Shown here piece by piece: positions 50,471 to 63,178 of a DNA stretch of 64,000 bases. A model generated the notes under the pieces. The model was not told the DNA's origin. It searched no databases and saw nothing but the letters and a program-made list of their open reading frames with translations. The translations under genes were made by a program, and so were the position numbers. The first letter of the stretch is position 1. Every line of letters starts with the position of its first letter. Source of the stretch: Epiperipatus broadwayi (taxonomy: Eukaryota; Onychophora; Udeonychophora; Euonychophora; Peripatidae); NCBI GenBank assembly GCA_028023455.1, contig JAQFVV010006272.1, positions 641,501-705,500 on the forward strand, given 5' to 3'.

Positions 50471-52200
50471 GTATAACAGTCGGGGTGAATCTGAATCTTA
50501 CCACATCTGCCATACAGGGCGCCACCAGGCCATTCAAACTTGGAAAATTTATATAATATGCAGATACTTACTGTTAAGATCCAATTTTATTTATATTAAC
50601 CATTAGCCCATGCCACTAGCTCAAGTAGATGCAGAGATTTATAATAAATACTTCTTAAAAATATTTTTTTAATATCAAAAAAATAAAATAAGCCACTGCC
50701 AGTAATAACACACAAAAAACATTTATTAACGCACATATATAAATATTTAAAAGGAATAAATTTAGACTTTACTATTAATTTTAAATTGGTTATTATTTTT
50801 TAAATTTAAATTATTATTTAAGAAAGTTCACATAGATGGACATTTTAATAAATTTTACTTTAGAATGTTGAATATAGATAGGCTGCATAGATTTCTCAAT
50901 TAAAAACTTTTCAAAACAATCATTCAATCTCAGACTCAGCCAACCCAACATCTGCTTCCAGATATACAGATGCAACCAATGCAATATGAAGATGCTAATA
51001 TAAAACCATGCCATAGTCTACAATGTAATATTATTTGAAGAACATGATCCTTGTCCAGTAGAGGAATGTGTGTCTGTCTGGCAAAGAAATCATGTAATAA
51101 AATATTTAAACAGAAAGGCTATGTATGGGAAAGAGCAGTCTATCTGCTAACTTATAGTCCCTATCCATAGAGCTAAAGGAAGTCAATGTCACAGGAAATA
51201 CATCTGCACACATTGCAATGCAATGACTACACCTTTGCGTCATGTATTCAGTTGGGCTTTGCCCTGTATGTTAACACACTTCACATCGCATTAATATAAA
51301 CACCCATATATCTCTCTACTAGCATCAGCCTAACTAAGAGACAAATAGTCTGAAATTTAAACATCTTTAAAATAAACATAAATGATTGAAACATAAAATT
51401 ATTAACTGAAAATTGCTGAGGGAAATTTACAAGAAAGTAAACCCAATGGCATTTATCACAAGGTGTCACATTGACAACAACAACTTAAAATATATACCAG
51501 TAAATACATCTAGACACTCAGCATGAGGTGTCATATTTACTGATATATATATATATATTTCACACAAATGAAAATCTTAAAAAAAAAAAACTAATATAAA
51601 CATTAATGAATCTATGCAGCTTTCTACACCCAACTTAAATTTAATATATTTTAATTAACACATCACAAAAAAAATGGAAATGATTTATTAAACATATGCA
51701 TAAAAAAAATTATTATTACTAATTGATTTGGAATTTTCTTTTCTTAGGTCAGATAAGAGTTCTTATTTTCAGTTACTAATTGCAAATTTGAAAAAGTTCA
51801 TATTAGATAAACACAAGAGTTCATACTTTATGGATTCCACAGATTTAGAAGTCCATCTTCACGATCATTTTCAAAGATTGTTGGTCCCTCTTTGAAATGA
51901 AGCCACTACTTGCTGTTCATTTGGTCAAGAACTGTCATTGGGAGGCCTCAGCTGGTTATCAAGAAATTAAATCTATTGCAGACTCCTACATCATGGAGTC
52001 TGCAATACAGCTACAGTTATAACAGTATATTAATAGTCAGCTCTAAGACAACAACCATTATTTTGCCTTTTATACTTTTATGGTCCTCTTATCAGAAATC
52101 CTATGGATTGATCTAACATGATGTCACCTCATTCTAATGTTCATTTATGGTCCGTGCTTGCATTGGTCAATCTAATTTTTTTCTCTTATACGACCTTTTT
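50471..52200. other. Less AT-rich, unclassified repeat-like region
   Basis: Starts with TAACAGTCGGGGTGAATC and a CAGGGCGCCACCAGG patch. It continues with sequence of moderate GC, including recurrent GAGGTGTCAT / AAGGTGTCAC phrases near 51460 and 51525, and a perfect hairpin at 51974-52007. ORFs are short and unrecognised. The composition differs from the flanking DNA and suggests an inserted element whose ends I cannot place. Confidence 0.4.
51974..52007. other. Perfect 13-bp hairpin, 8-nt loop
   Basis: TATTGCAGACTCC and GGAGTCTGCAATA are exact reverse complements separated by TACATCAT. It is stable and unusually GC-containing for the area. Confidence 0.7.
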
Positions 52201-53440
52201 AATTATTTAAGGGCCCCAAGGGCTAGTTTGTTTTAAAATAATCATTTAATTAATAAAACAATCATTTCCATTTTAAAATTAAAACATGATTTTTTTAAAA
52301 AAAATTAAATCTAATTAACATTTTTCTTTTCATTGCTTTTAAACAAAAATATTAATCTTTATCTTAAGATCTTTATTTTTTTTTCTACAAAAAGTACTTT
52401 TAAATACTTTTTTTTCTTATAATAGTTTTAAAGTTTTTCATCTGTGCGATATATACATGTTAACATTAACTCTTTTAATTTTTTTTCAGTTTTTAATAAA
52501 ACACTTTTTATTTAAGATTTATTTTTCCCTTTATGTATTAATTTTAAAATAATGTAATGGCATATGTATACTGTTACAATAGAAAATGTGAAATTATATG
52601 TCCATGTATATTTGTATTCATGTACTTGTGTTGTGTTTGTTATAGTTCTGAAGAAGATTGCTGGGGTAATTGAAACCATCATTAGTGAGTTGTAATTATA
52701 TGAAGCATTGTAAAAATAATAAAAAAAGTAAATGATATTAATATTATAAGTATAATATTTCTTTTAGATGTAGCAATTTGGCAAAAAGCATTATTTGATT
52801 TAAGACTGATATGCATTTAGAGGCTTTTCATTGAATATAGCAATAATAATTAATTTAGTTTGTTATAACTGATTTAGACATAGTAATATTACTGTAATAA
52901 AATTGATTTTATTCTATTACCTTGGATCACATTATATAATTTACAATACTTGACTATTCTCAGTAGTATAATTTACACTACCTGCCATATTGCTATAGTT
53001 TAAGTGGAATGCCTACATTTTGAGATATGAATGCAATGTATGTGACATTATAAATGCACAACTAGGAGGTAACAAAATTCAATTTGGAGTAAAGATTTTA
53101 TGATTTGGTAATGGTGAGATTATTTAAAAAACTAAGTAATTAAAACAAAAAAAATATGAGTGGGATGTTCAAATTTACAACTTATTTTAACAAAAATATT
53201 GCATTCTAGATGTATGAGGTTATAATTTGTTAGTAATTGAATCTTGTCTAATTACTTTTGTAAAGTAGTTTCATTATCAAGTGAATGACTAAATTAAAAT
53301 AAACCAAAAAAAAAGACATTAATGTATCCAATATGTAATATTCAGCAGTTATTTTTCATTCTCTGAGCTGAGCAAGTAAGAATTACATTTATTAATAAAA
53401 TTTCTTTACTTTATGTTGAAAGCACATAGATTTTATTCTT
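52201..53440. other. AT-rich spacer, nothing recognised
   Basis: T-rich homopolymer runs and no ORF of interest. Confidence 0.5.
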
Positions 53441-53825
53441 TAAAATAGGCAAACCTCTCTCCATACAGTAGTGCCACTCTAAGCAAGACAGAATAATCAA
53501 TGATGCCAGAAGTCTTGTGCATAAAATCCCTATCTAGAGCCTACTCATCCAATATCCTCAAACTAGTTTCTTCATCAGTGAGGAGCCTTGGATCTAAGAG
53601 CACTGCACCTAGATCTTAGGATCTAATACAACCCTCCAGCAGCCACCTTTTATCTCTACATAACTACAAAGCTATGAGAATAAAATTGAAAACATACATA
53701 TTTTCAATCTAATCTCAGTAGCTTATATAGTCATATGGGTCTGAACTCAGTTCAGCACCCAAACATTTTGGTGTCTTTGGCTCTTTTACAACCATAGCCA
53801 CTACCTTCCTATAAGGCAGGATTGG

Positions 53826-53949
53826 TATTAAACCTTAAAACATTACATGATCACTATCTTCCATGCTTGCTCATACCTATTGTTAAAGTAGGCAAAAGTT
53901 ATGAGCAAGCATAGAAGATAGTGATCATGTGGTGTTTTAAGGTTTAATA
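53826..53949. mobile_element. Short fold-back with 49-bp arms
   Basis: Arms 53826-53874 and 53901-53949 are inverted copies with about four mismatches (ATGATCACTATCTTC(C/T)ATGC). The loop is 26 bases. It lies at the end of a C-richer stretch (53440-53825) that contains CATATGGGTCTGAACTCAG. This resembles an internal phrase of the fold-back at 20101-21013 (ATATGGGTCTGAAATCAG), so both may belong to one superfamily. Confidence 0.7.
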
Positions 53950-55129
53950 TTTTATTCTTCCTTTATTATTTTTTCTGAATTTAATGTGAAGTATTTCACT
54001 TCATAAAATATTTTCCAGAAGTAAAAGTTTTACAAAATTGCAGAAGAATGATTTAAAATCATTAATATAATTAGAGAGAAAGTAATTTCTTGATAAAAAG
54101 ACAAACCTATTGTTTCTATAAGCTAAGGAAAACAGTTGTTGAAAAAAAGAAAATTGCCCAGAACTGTAGGAGTTAGTTTTTTTTTCTTGTTCTTATTATT
54201 CAAAATGATGTTTAAATTTTTTTAACGCCCTTTTTTTAATTATTTTAGGTTACTTAATAGGTAAAAATAGGGGGGGGATTTTTATATGGGGGTGGTAATA
54301 AATGCATGAATAAATGCGCACTCAATAAAATAAAATAAATATCCCTTCCATTTATTATTAATAACTATAATATTATTTTTAAAGGTTTAGTTTATACTAT
54401 AATTTTGATTCATGCATACATATAAAAAGTGTCTATTATATATACATATGTATTGAAAAGTGCTATGCACTTGCAGTTCAATAAATAATGTTCATTATAT
54501 TCTAATCAGTGTTTATCATCAAAAGGTGAACTATTATACATTATATTCTTTGAATATGAAGGAGCATGGAACACAATATAACATCCTTCACATGTCCATT
54601 GTATTTAAGAGGTTTTAAAATTTTGGGAATTGTCTATTAATGCAAGTGATGCTGTGGAGACAATTAGTATAAATATAAAACCAAATGATGCTACACATTT
54701 CTCCTATATTAATGCACAAATAAAAATTATATAGAGAGATTTTTCTCTATATGTTTTTCAATGATAAAAGACATTATGCAATGCATTAAAGATTAACAAT
54801 AAAAATGTAAGATTATTAATTGTATTTAAAATGAAATGTTTGTTTAAATAAAAAATAAAAGCAATGTTGATGTTTATTCATAAACATTCAGAATTTGAAA
54901 ATATATCTATGAGCCTAAAAAAACGGTTTTTATAAATGCCATTCAAAAAATAAAAATGTAGAATAGACTCAATAAACCACATAACAAAGCACAGAATATA
55001 TTTTAACATTAACAAGAAAATATTGAAAGTGAAATAAAATAAAAATAGGCGTCACTGATTTCGCCAAAAAAAAAAAAAAATTAAGAAACTAAATCTAAAC
55101 TTATGAACGACAGAAATTATAAAACTGAT
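53950..55129. other. AT-rich spacer, nothing recognised
   Basis: A G-run (GGGGGGG near 54271) and a (A)n stretch near 55065 are the only outstanding features. Confidence 0.5.
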
Positions 55130-55320
55130 GCTAAAAAATTGTAAGAGATCTAGAAAGAAATCATATGTGAAATGGATGGGTAAGATAGTGAAATTTACTA
55201 AAATGAAATACATTATAATCAGACATTTATCTTGCAATAAGTCGATAATAATTAAAAATGGTGAAAATGGATCAGCATTGATAGTAGTAAGGTGTGTCAA
55301 ATCTACTGTAGTTTAAATCA
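55130..55320 (+). pseudogene. LINE 3'-end fragment
   Basis: KNCKRSRKKSYVKWMGKIVK (55131-55190) aligns with RDCKRPKKRPHVRWMDEIRK, the C-terminal block of the LINE at 18541-18600. The frame runs on for about 40 residues to a stop. No upstream RT is present, consistent with the severe 5' truncation common in LINE copies. Confidence 0.5.
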
Positions 55321-56317
55321 TTAGTAACTCCTTTCTGTATAATGTGGTCTTGATTTTTTAATGTTTTTACATAGTATTTTAGGTAACTAATTATTATGTT
55401 TGTTCAATTCTTAGAATTAGTTAAAAATGATAGACACTTCAACCGATATCACATGATCACGTTATCATTACAATCAGCTTATTCTTTTTCACTATGAAAC
55501 ATTTTTTGAGTATAAGTCTGTGGTCATAAAAAGCAATATTTAAGACAAAAAATAAAACTAAATTTTTACTTTTAAAAAATATTTTTTATATAAATATATG
55601 TATGGTTTACAGTTTATTTTCAGAATTTATGTTTTATGAAATGAAAACATAAACAGCATTCTATTTTTGGTTATTCTTGATACAAATTTTTAGCTGTTAT
55701 TTTTTACATTTTTGAAAAGTTTGTATTTCGCTTGACTGTTTAACAGCTGTCTCACTTCCTCAACGTGACAACTTCCATCAAATGACTTTGCTGAAAATTA
55801 AAACATTTATGCCACTTAAAATTGTATGTTTAAAACTTATTATTAATAATGTTTGCAAACTGTAGAAGATATATCATTTTAAATTTTAATTAAATGAGGA
55901 GTTTAATTTTAAACAGATATGTGTAAATTAATCTTGGCTTTTGCAAGTATATATATAAAGAGTATTTTCATACACACACGCACGCATATATAATACAAGT
56001 AGAATCAATCACCCATACAGTTTTATTTCATGTGATTTTATTTTCAATTATAATATTTATGTATAACTCAAGTACGAAGAACTATGACTAAGAAATAACC
56101 CTTGATCGTCATTAATAACTAAATGCTGTTGCTTGCAACATTCTTTGAATATTTACTGTAACACTTTAATTTTAAAGCTGCAAACGTAAATTTGAATGAA
56201 TTCTTTGCAATATCTAAACCTTGTAAATACAAAACCATTACTTTTTCATAAACATCTTAAGGATTTTTTTCTTTTCTAGCGCAATTCATATCTCAATTCA
56301 ACCAATATTGTAAGCCT
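55321..56317. other. AT-rich spacer, nothing recognised
   Basis: No ORF or repeat partner seen. Confidence 0.5.
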
Positions 56318-56400
56318 TCTCTGGTGTAACAGCTAAGAGCACTTTGACTGTGAGGTGAGCATGAGATATCGGACATCTGAATCTTATTATATCCGTATTG
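56318..56400 (+). repeat. tRNA-derived SINE head relic
   Basis: GTAACAGCTAAGAGCACTTT then GACTGTGAGGTGAGC and CGGACATCTGAATCTTA resemble the D arm, anticodon arm and T arm of a tRNA (compare GTAGCTCAG..GAGCAC and GGTTCGAATC). Box B is degraded, so it is probably not transcribed. Confidence 0.4.
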
Positions 56401-58480
56401 ACAGCTTGATATTTCTTCACTGCATTACTTTCTCACAAGATAGAAATTGATTTCTGTCAATTTTAATTCTTCAAATAATCATTACATTACAGAGACATTT
56501 CCAAGTTTTCTATTTGTTCAGTCCATCCCTTCTCTCACTCCTCCATAGCACAAATGTCCACCAGCACAGCAGCTCACACCATCTCCTTTTTTATGAATGC
56601 CTTTTACACAAACAATATTCACTTATCAGAGGAAGTAAAAGTTTCAACTTAATAACCCATAATAAATATAAATGTTTTATTAAAGTTTATAATAAAACAT
56701 AAAAAATAACAATTTTAAATATTCTGTTATAAAGAAAGGAGAAGCTATTTCTAACATTATTTCCCAGAAAAACAGCAACAGAGAAAACTATAAAATTGGA
56801 CATTAGTTTGCTAATCAATAATTGAATAGTAATCTAGATTGGCTATACCCACAAAAAAAATTTAAGCTTGCTTATAAATCTTCATTTATTCCAGAATTTT
56901 AAAGTTCTACCCAAATTTAAATTCTAGTTTCTGCACGTGATAAATAAATACAATAATTATTTTATTATAAGTGCTTTTTAAAATTTATAATGGCACTCTA
57001 AATATTAATGTGGTGAATAAATTGTGTTAAAATGGTGACAACCGTGGGAAAATAATTAATGAAAATGATCATGTGTTATCTCTTGGTTATAGCACTCTAT
57101 TTTCAAATTATTCTATGGATCTCAAGATAATAAACACAGCATACATGAAGATGTATATTTATAATTATTAAAAAAATTATCATATGTTTATTGTTCAGAA
57201 CTTTATTTAAAATTCAAACATGAGAAGTAATAAAGCTGGATATGTGATTCATGGATTTTAAGCTCCAGCAACTGCCACATTGTTATCTCAGTGTTCGTGA
57301 TGGATAGATGATGCATATTTAAATTGATAGAGGATTTTCTGATATAACCTGCTAAAGTGCATAAGAACATCTTCAATGCTTGGCATTATTGTAAGGTATT
57401 AAACAGTGTTTAGATACAAATTTTCTAAGTAAATAATAATAGTAAGACCTCTCATTATTTAAATTTGAAAAGATCTAAAATAAAAGGATTATTTTTGTTT
57501 ATAGAGATAATATATGGGTTTTTTTTCTTTATTTTGAGGGATATAATCTCTATGTTTCAAGAGGAGAGCGTTCAGATAATAATTTTTAAAAATTCTTAAA
57601 TTTTCTCTATATAGTATAATGGAATAAAAACCATTTACAATACAGATGGGGGTCATTTTACATTTATGGTGTTCAAACAATATACTAAAAGATGTAGTAA
57701 GTGGATCATTTACATTTAAATTAATATGTGTTTATTGTCCTTTTAACTATTATTTATTTTCTATTTATTAATAACTATTTTTTACTTCATTTAATGGAAC
57801 AATCTAACATCATCATTCTCCCCTTTAGTCAATCTACAAATTAGTATATTTCTTTACCACAGTATCATTTCTAATTAAGAAATGATATTATCTGACTAAA
57901 GAGTAAATTTAAATCTACACACTCATCTTCTATTGGTTGCTTCTGTACTCAGTACTTTTTAATCAGCTATAGTATGAACGCACAGGAATAATTATAAACT
58001 TTAAACTTATTTTCCTGGAATGAAATGAAGCCACACACACACAAAATGAATTTTAACAATAAATAAAAAAAAGCAAATTTATTTAATTAAATACCTTATG
58101 ACAAACATATTTAAAACACACGTTTAAACATCAAATATAAATTGATATTAGTAAATAAATACAATGGAAAATTACATTTAAATTTAGTTAATAGGAATAA
58201 TAAATAATAATGATTTATGACATTTAATGAAATAAAATTTCATCTTTCCCAAATATCATTAGTTAAGTAGATTAGATCAATCTTATAAAAATTTTCAAGG
58301 CACATGTTTGGGAACATTTGATTATTATTAAATGGATATATATAATTATTGACAAATATTCTTAATATTTTCATGACAGGTAGAGGTAATTATTGTTCTG
58401 ATAGGCATAACAACATAAGTCTTATAAGTTGATCACTTAGATAAGCAACTGCTGATTTTCTACATGAGGGCTACCATCTA
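56401..58480. other. AT-rich spacer, no gene recognised
   Basis: No coding sequence or repeat partner seen. Confidence 0.5.
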
Positions 58481-58900
58481 TTCTCTCTCCACTGACAGGC
58501 AACAGGTAATTTTTCCACTAAAGATATATATGATCTGGAGTCCAGACTGACATACACTGGAGTTTTACTACTGCATTCTTCTTGGTTTTATTTTCTTCAT
58601 AAATTTTGTCATGATAGAATGCTGGCAAGTAACAGTTCTTTGGTTATAATTGCTCTCATATTGATTTATGTAGCCAGTAGATATAATAGTAGCTTGAACA
58701 GGTACAGCAAGATAGAGGCACCAAAACAAATGTCTTAAGCTAAAACACCAGAATGACTTGAACAGGATCCAAGAGCCACAAGAATGGCTTTAACTGGGAA
58801 CAAGAGAGAATGGCTTTAACAACACCTAGCTATATACTCCCTCACAAGAACACTCTTCTATCCAATCACAATTTTAGTTTGATTAAGCATAAAACATATT
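58481..58900 (-). other. Less AT-rich patch with LTR-promoter-like motif
   Basis: Contains repeated GAATGGCTTTAAC phrases (near 58785 and 58809). On the minus strand there is GAGTATATAGCTAGG near 58828-58842, which looks like a TATA box with its downstream leader. It could be an LTR fragment; no ends were found. Confidence 0.3.
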
Positions 58901-59359
58901 CTTTTTTTAAATCATTAATAAATTATTTTTATTACAATATTAGTAAATTACAAGAACTGTAATATAATTTAAAATTTTTAAAAATATTTTTCTCAAAGCA
59001 TTAAAATATAATTCTATTTCTGTTTTTTTTTTTTTTTTGTTATCTAACTATTTTTATACAGGACAGAAAATCAGATAAAGTAGATTTTTCCTTATCTTTA
59101 AAACAATACAAATTAATTAACTAATTATTCTTTTTTAGTTACAATAAAAAGTAAAAATTTGTCTTATCTTTTATAAATTATAAAACAGCAATATATTTTC
59201 ATGAAATACAAATATATTCAAGAAACTACATTGCTTTACAATTGTTTAATGTTTTTTCAATTAAAATTTTTGTAGTAACATATATAACAAATTATTTTTG
59301 CCAATAATATGGATGGCTGAAAAGTTGCAAGGTGGAGGGAATTAAAGATTGTCCATTAG

Positions 59360-59613
59360 AAGTATGAAGATTTGCTATCTTAATATAAACTGAACACTGA
59401 CTATATGTATGTGTGGGAAATGATCATATGAACCGAAAATGAGTGCTAATTCAGCACAATATATATATATATTGGAAATCATTTATCTATATATATATAT
59501 ATATATATTGGAAATCATTTATCTTTATCACATATACATGATCATGTGTTTTGGTAGTATAAGATGAAGTGCATAGCTGTAGGGATAATTGAAAGTTTGA
59601 GTTCAAGTCTCTC

Positions 59614-59615
<2 letters not shown>
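59360..59615 (+). repeat. SINE-like repeat related to 43821-44230
   Basis: GTCCATTAGAAGTATGAAGA and CTATCTTAATATAAACTGA match the loop of the fold-back at 44005-44060, and GTTTGAGTTCAAGTCTCTCC (59594-59613) matches its B-box-bearing arm end. Here the parts are in simple forward order, giving the likely ancestral, non-palindromic SINE. Two copies of TTGGAAATCATTTATCT (59472, 59506) are separated by TA repeats. Confidence 0.6.

Positions 59616-59659
<44 letters not shown>
59616..59659. repeat. (TA)n microsatellite
   Basis: TA run following the SINE end and preceding a TGTAATGGGACAG sequence. Confidence 0.95.
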
Positions 59660-59662
<3 letters not shown>

Positions 59663-61778
59663 AATGGGACAGTCTTATCATGGTATGCACAAAGGTGGCT
59701 GTTTTCCTTCTGAAGAGTAAAAAGGGTGTATCTTTATTGTCTACTTTTACACATACCTTCTTACATTAAAGTCATACTTAAGAGAGAGGAGAATAAGATT
59801 TAAATAACTACTGATTCTGTCCTTAACTTATTACCTATGTATTGTAGTTTACTTCCACTATTCCAGATTTCGAACTCAGAGAGATGTATATGATCTTCAG
59901 GTGGTAATATTTGCATCATCAAGTTCATAATATAGGTAAAATGAGTATTTTCCTATTAATGGGAGTGAGTATAGCTTATTGTATACATGCAAGTAATGAT
60001 CATGATGTATGTGTAAGGATGTGACTAAGCAGAATTTAATCACAGAAAAATAAACCAAGAAAGGTGTTTTAACATTTAAATAAATTTAATGAATATATAT
60101 ATGAATTAGCATTTGGACAAAAAAATTTATAACGAGATTAAGAAAACTCATTTAGACATCTGTGGTTATTCTCCATTTACATGGGTTTTATACCAATGTT
60201 TCCTATCCTGATCCCATAAAGAATAGCCACTATATGTTCTGATTAACATAAACGATCTTCATATTATATACAACATTATTATACATACAGTAACATATTC
60301 ATTTATCTTTTTTTATGTCTTAGTTAATGCCGTGATAATAGAAAGAAAAAATATCCATATAAAATATATTAAAAAATATTAATAATTAACACAAACTTTA
60401 GAATAACAATTAATGAATGTGTGTATGTTGTCCATTTATAAATGTGGAATTAATATATATCTTAGATAGCATCTTACCTTGTTTCATTTATAATGATCGG
60501 ATTATTTCATAATCAAGATTGTATCTCATAAATTTTGTCTATCTATAGTAATAAGGGACATTACTTTTATTATTAATTTCATAAATTTTAAATTAAAGTT
60601 ACTCAGTCCTATATTAAAATAAAATAAAATATTATATATAACAAACAATTAATTATTGATGACATCAATTTTGTAAATGGGGGTAAACTTTATGAATGGG
60701 TTTTACAGTTCATAGGGACAATGTTCTGATGGCTTGTTCTTATAATCCATGGTAGTTTCTTTATGCACTGTTAAGAATTCAAACATCTGATGGATTTGTT
60801 GACTTTATTAGCCTTCAAACTGGAGTTTTGGAATAACGTGTAAAAAGAAAAAATTCATGGTGGATCATTTTGATATTTATCAATCCAGGCATGAAAAAAT
60901 AGGAAAATCCAATATTGGTCTTGGCAATTTCTAGCTCTGTGGATGATGACTTTTCTTCCATGATGTTCATCTTGCTTTCAGCAATGCATGATTACTTTTG
61001 TTAATATTTATATAAATTTTTGTAGTTGATATTAGATGGAGAAGCATCAATATTCTTTCTACTATCGCATGTTTCAGATTTAAATCCAGAAATTTGTAGT
61101 GAGGAATCAGTGGTGATATTTTTTAAAGATTTGAATGCTTTATTTTGTTCTTGAATTATTAATTCATGAACTCCTTGCTTAGTTGTTTTAGAATTGAATG
61201 TTTCTATTCATTTTCTAAAATCCTGGTGAAAGATTTCTTCAGTAGTATTAAAGTTCAAATTGGTTGATATGAACCTTTAAATTCTTCTTTTAACTACTTT
61301 ATACATGGAATAGTAAATTTTTTAACTCAGGCAAAAGATTTTTTTTCTTCCTTGAATAAAAAGTTTGTTGAATATATTATATATATTAAGTTAGTTCATG
61401 CTAATGTTTTTACTTTATTGTTGATGTCATCTTCGGCTAACAATTAACATAAACAATTTGCTAAAACAAAATTGTAATAAAAGATAAGGAAATAAACATT
61501 AAGGTTTTCTTTATTTTAATATTATATACATTTTTTTTCTTGATTAGGTTCATTCATCTGATCTATTGTATATCGTGATATCCATTTTTTGTTTTAATGT
61601 TTATTTATATTTGGTTTTAAATATTAGGTTGGGATAACTGTTTTGTTAGTTTATGTGCCCTAACATTACCTGATTTTATCACTTAATAAGTATCATTAAT
61701 ATCATGGGCTTGAATTTGGATTGGGGCTTATGGTGTGTGTACTGGTTATTGGAGGTGTTTTGGGAGGTATCAATCACA
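59660..61778. mobile_element. Possible LTR-type insertion (about 2.1 kb), uncertain
   Basis: Begins TGTAATGGGACAGTC after ATAT and ends CAATCACA before ATAT, the same edge pattern as the supported LTRs, but both flanks are TA repeats. 60880-61260 reads on the minus strand as a broken protein-like stretch (NLNFNTTEEIFHQDFRK, QGVHELIIQEQNKAFKSL, KMNIMEEKSSSTELEIAKTN) that I do not recognise. This argues for an element with some coding content and against a bare LTR. Confidence 0.3.
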
Positions 61779-62353
61779 ATATATATATATATATTGTACC
61801 TATATTGATATAGGCACATATAATTTTATCTAAAAAAATTATTAAAGTAATTTTTCATAAAAGAGAAACATAAAATTAAATGTTGAGTTTATTGCATCTT
61901 GTTTTCAGAAAAGATAAGAATCAAATAGTTTTCTATCGTTAATTTCAGAAGGGGAGAGGGGTGTTTCGTTAGAGAAATTAAACTAAGAGTTATAAAAGGA
62001 AGTAAAGAGTTTTTATTAGTATTTGTAAAAATATAATTTAAAAAGTTAAAACATACAAATCTCTTTTCATTCAAGTTTAATTAAAGAAAAAATAATGTTA
62101 AAACTAATATATGTGCGTATATAGGTGCGATTGTCAACAATAGAATAAATGTTATTATAAATAAATGAAACTTAAAGAAGATTATCATTAAAAAACATGG
62201 CAATGGCTATTAGATATTAATTAATATAAAACAATACGTTTTTGCATGGCTATTACTAATTAAGCAATCTTTCAAAACATGTTTATCAAATGATTATCGC
62301 TGGAATTTCGACAACAGATCTTTGCCAGAGATAGAAAGACAACACGTCGCAGG

Positions 62354-62388
62354 TATAAATAGACTTTTTATCGGACATTAGTTCAGTT
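62354..62388 (+). promoter_or_regulatory. TATA box and initiator
   Basis: TATAAATAG at 62354 and TTCAGTT at 62382-62388. The distance from the first T of TATA to the A of TCAGT is 31 bases, the expected core-promoter spacing. A GAGTGAGTGC leader follows. Confidence 0.6.
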
Positions 62389-62466
62389 CACAAATTAGTT
62401 GAGTGAGTGCAGTTCACAAAGTAATTGAGTAGTGCTGTTCAGAAATTAATTGAGTCAGTTAAGAAA
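62380..62466. repeat. Three-unit tandem repeat at the presumed transcript start
   Basis: Units of about 28 bp with the pattern (C)AGTTCACAAATTAGTTGAGT begin at about 62384, 62411 and 62436, the last more diverged. Confidence 0.65.
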
Positions 62467-63118
62467 CAAAATGCAGTGTTGAGAAGATTTTGGGAATTCA
62501 CGCCTCTCCACAGCCTAAAAAGTCCGATGAAAACAGCAAGATCTGCCCGTGAAATAATGTCAACGTAACAACTTAGAAAATCTCCGTCAGTATTTAATTG
62601 TCTCCAATAATAATAATCGTGAAAATCAGGAAACTCATCAAGGAAAAGTCCCAGCCGGCTGGTAAGCATTCCTAATGGAAATATCCTCACCGAAAGCAGA
62701 CACCAAAAAAAACAAAATTCTATGTTTACATTCAAAAGCCTAGGTAAAAACATTTGCTTATTTTGTTTATACTGTAATAGCCATTGCATTGCATTAATTC
62801 GTATGAATCACTCAAGAGTCTAATTATATGAACTTTATATCATACATAAATTAACTATTGATATGTGTGATTAAATTCCAAATGCTATGTAATACTTTAT
62901 TATTATTATGTGTGTACATGAGTTAATATGTGCGTGATCATTATATCAATATTTATTAGTTAAATTAGAGTGTTCTGTTATTAAATCTATAGGAATATTT
63001 AAACCATTTGGAAATGTTAATTTAAAATATGCGTGTGTTTTATTAGAATTATAAAATGTTTAAATTTAGTAAATAAATGTTAGTTAATAAATTATCTTTA
63101 AAATTAAACTTTATTTGT

Positions 63119-63178
63119 CGGTCAATTCCTTTTATCAATTCCTTTTATCAAATTCTTTTATCAATTCTTTTAATCACT
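63119..63178. repeat. Short tandem repeat, 12-15 bp unit
   Basis: Four units of the type TCAATTCCTTTTA. Confidence 0.75.

Noticed and set aside
62439-62789. 116-residue minus-strand ORF
   Set aside because: It runs antisense to a TATA/initiator leader. It has no recognisable domain and is best explained as an incidental frame in retroelement leader DNA.
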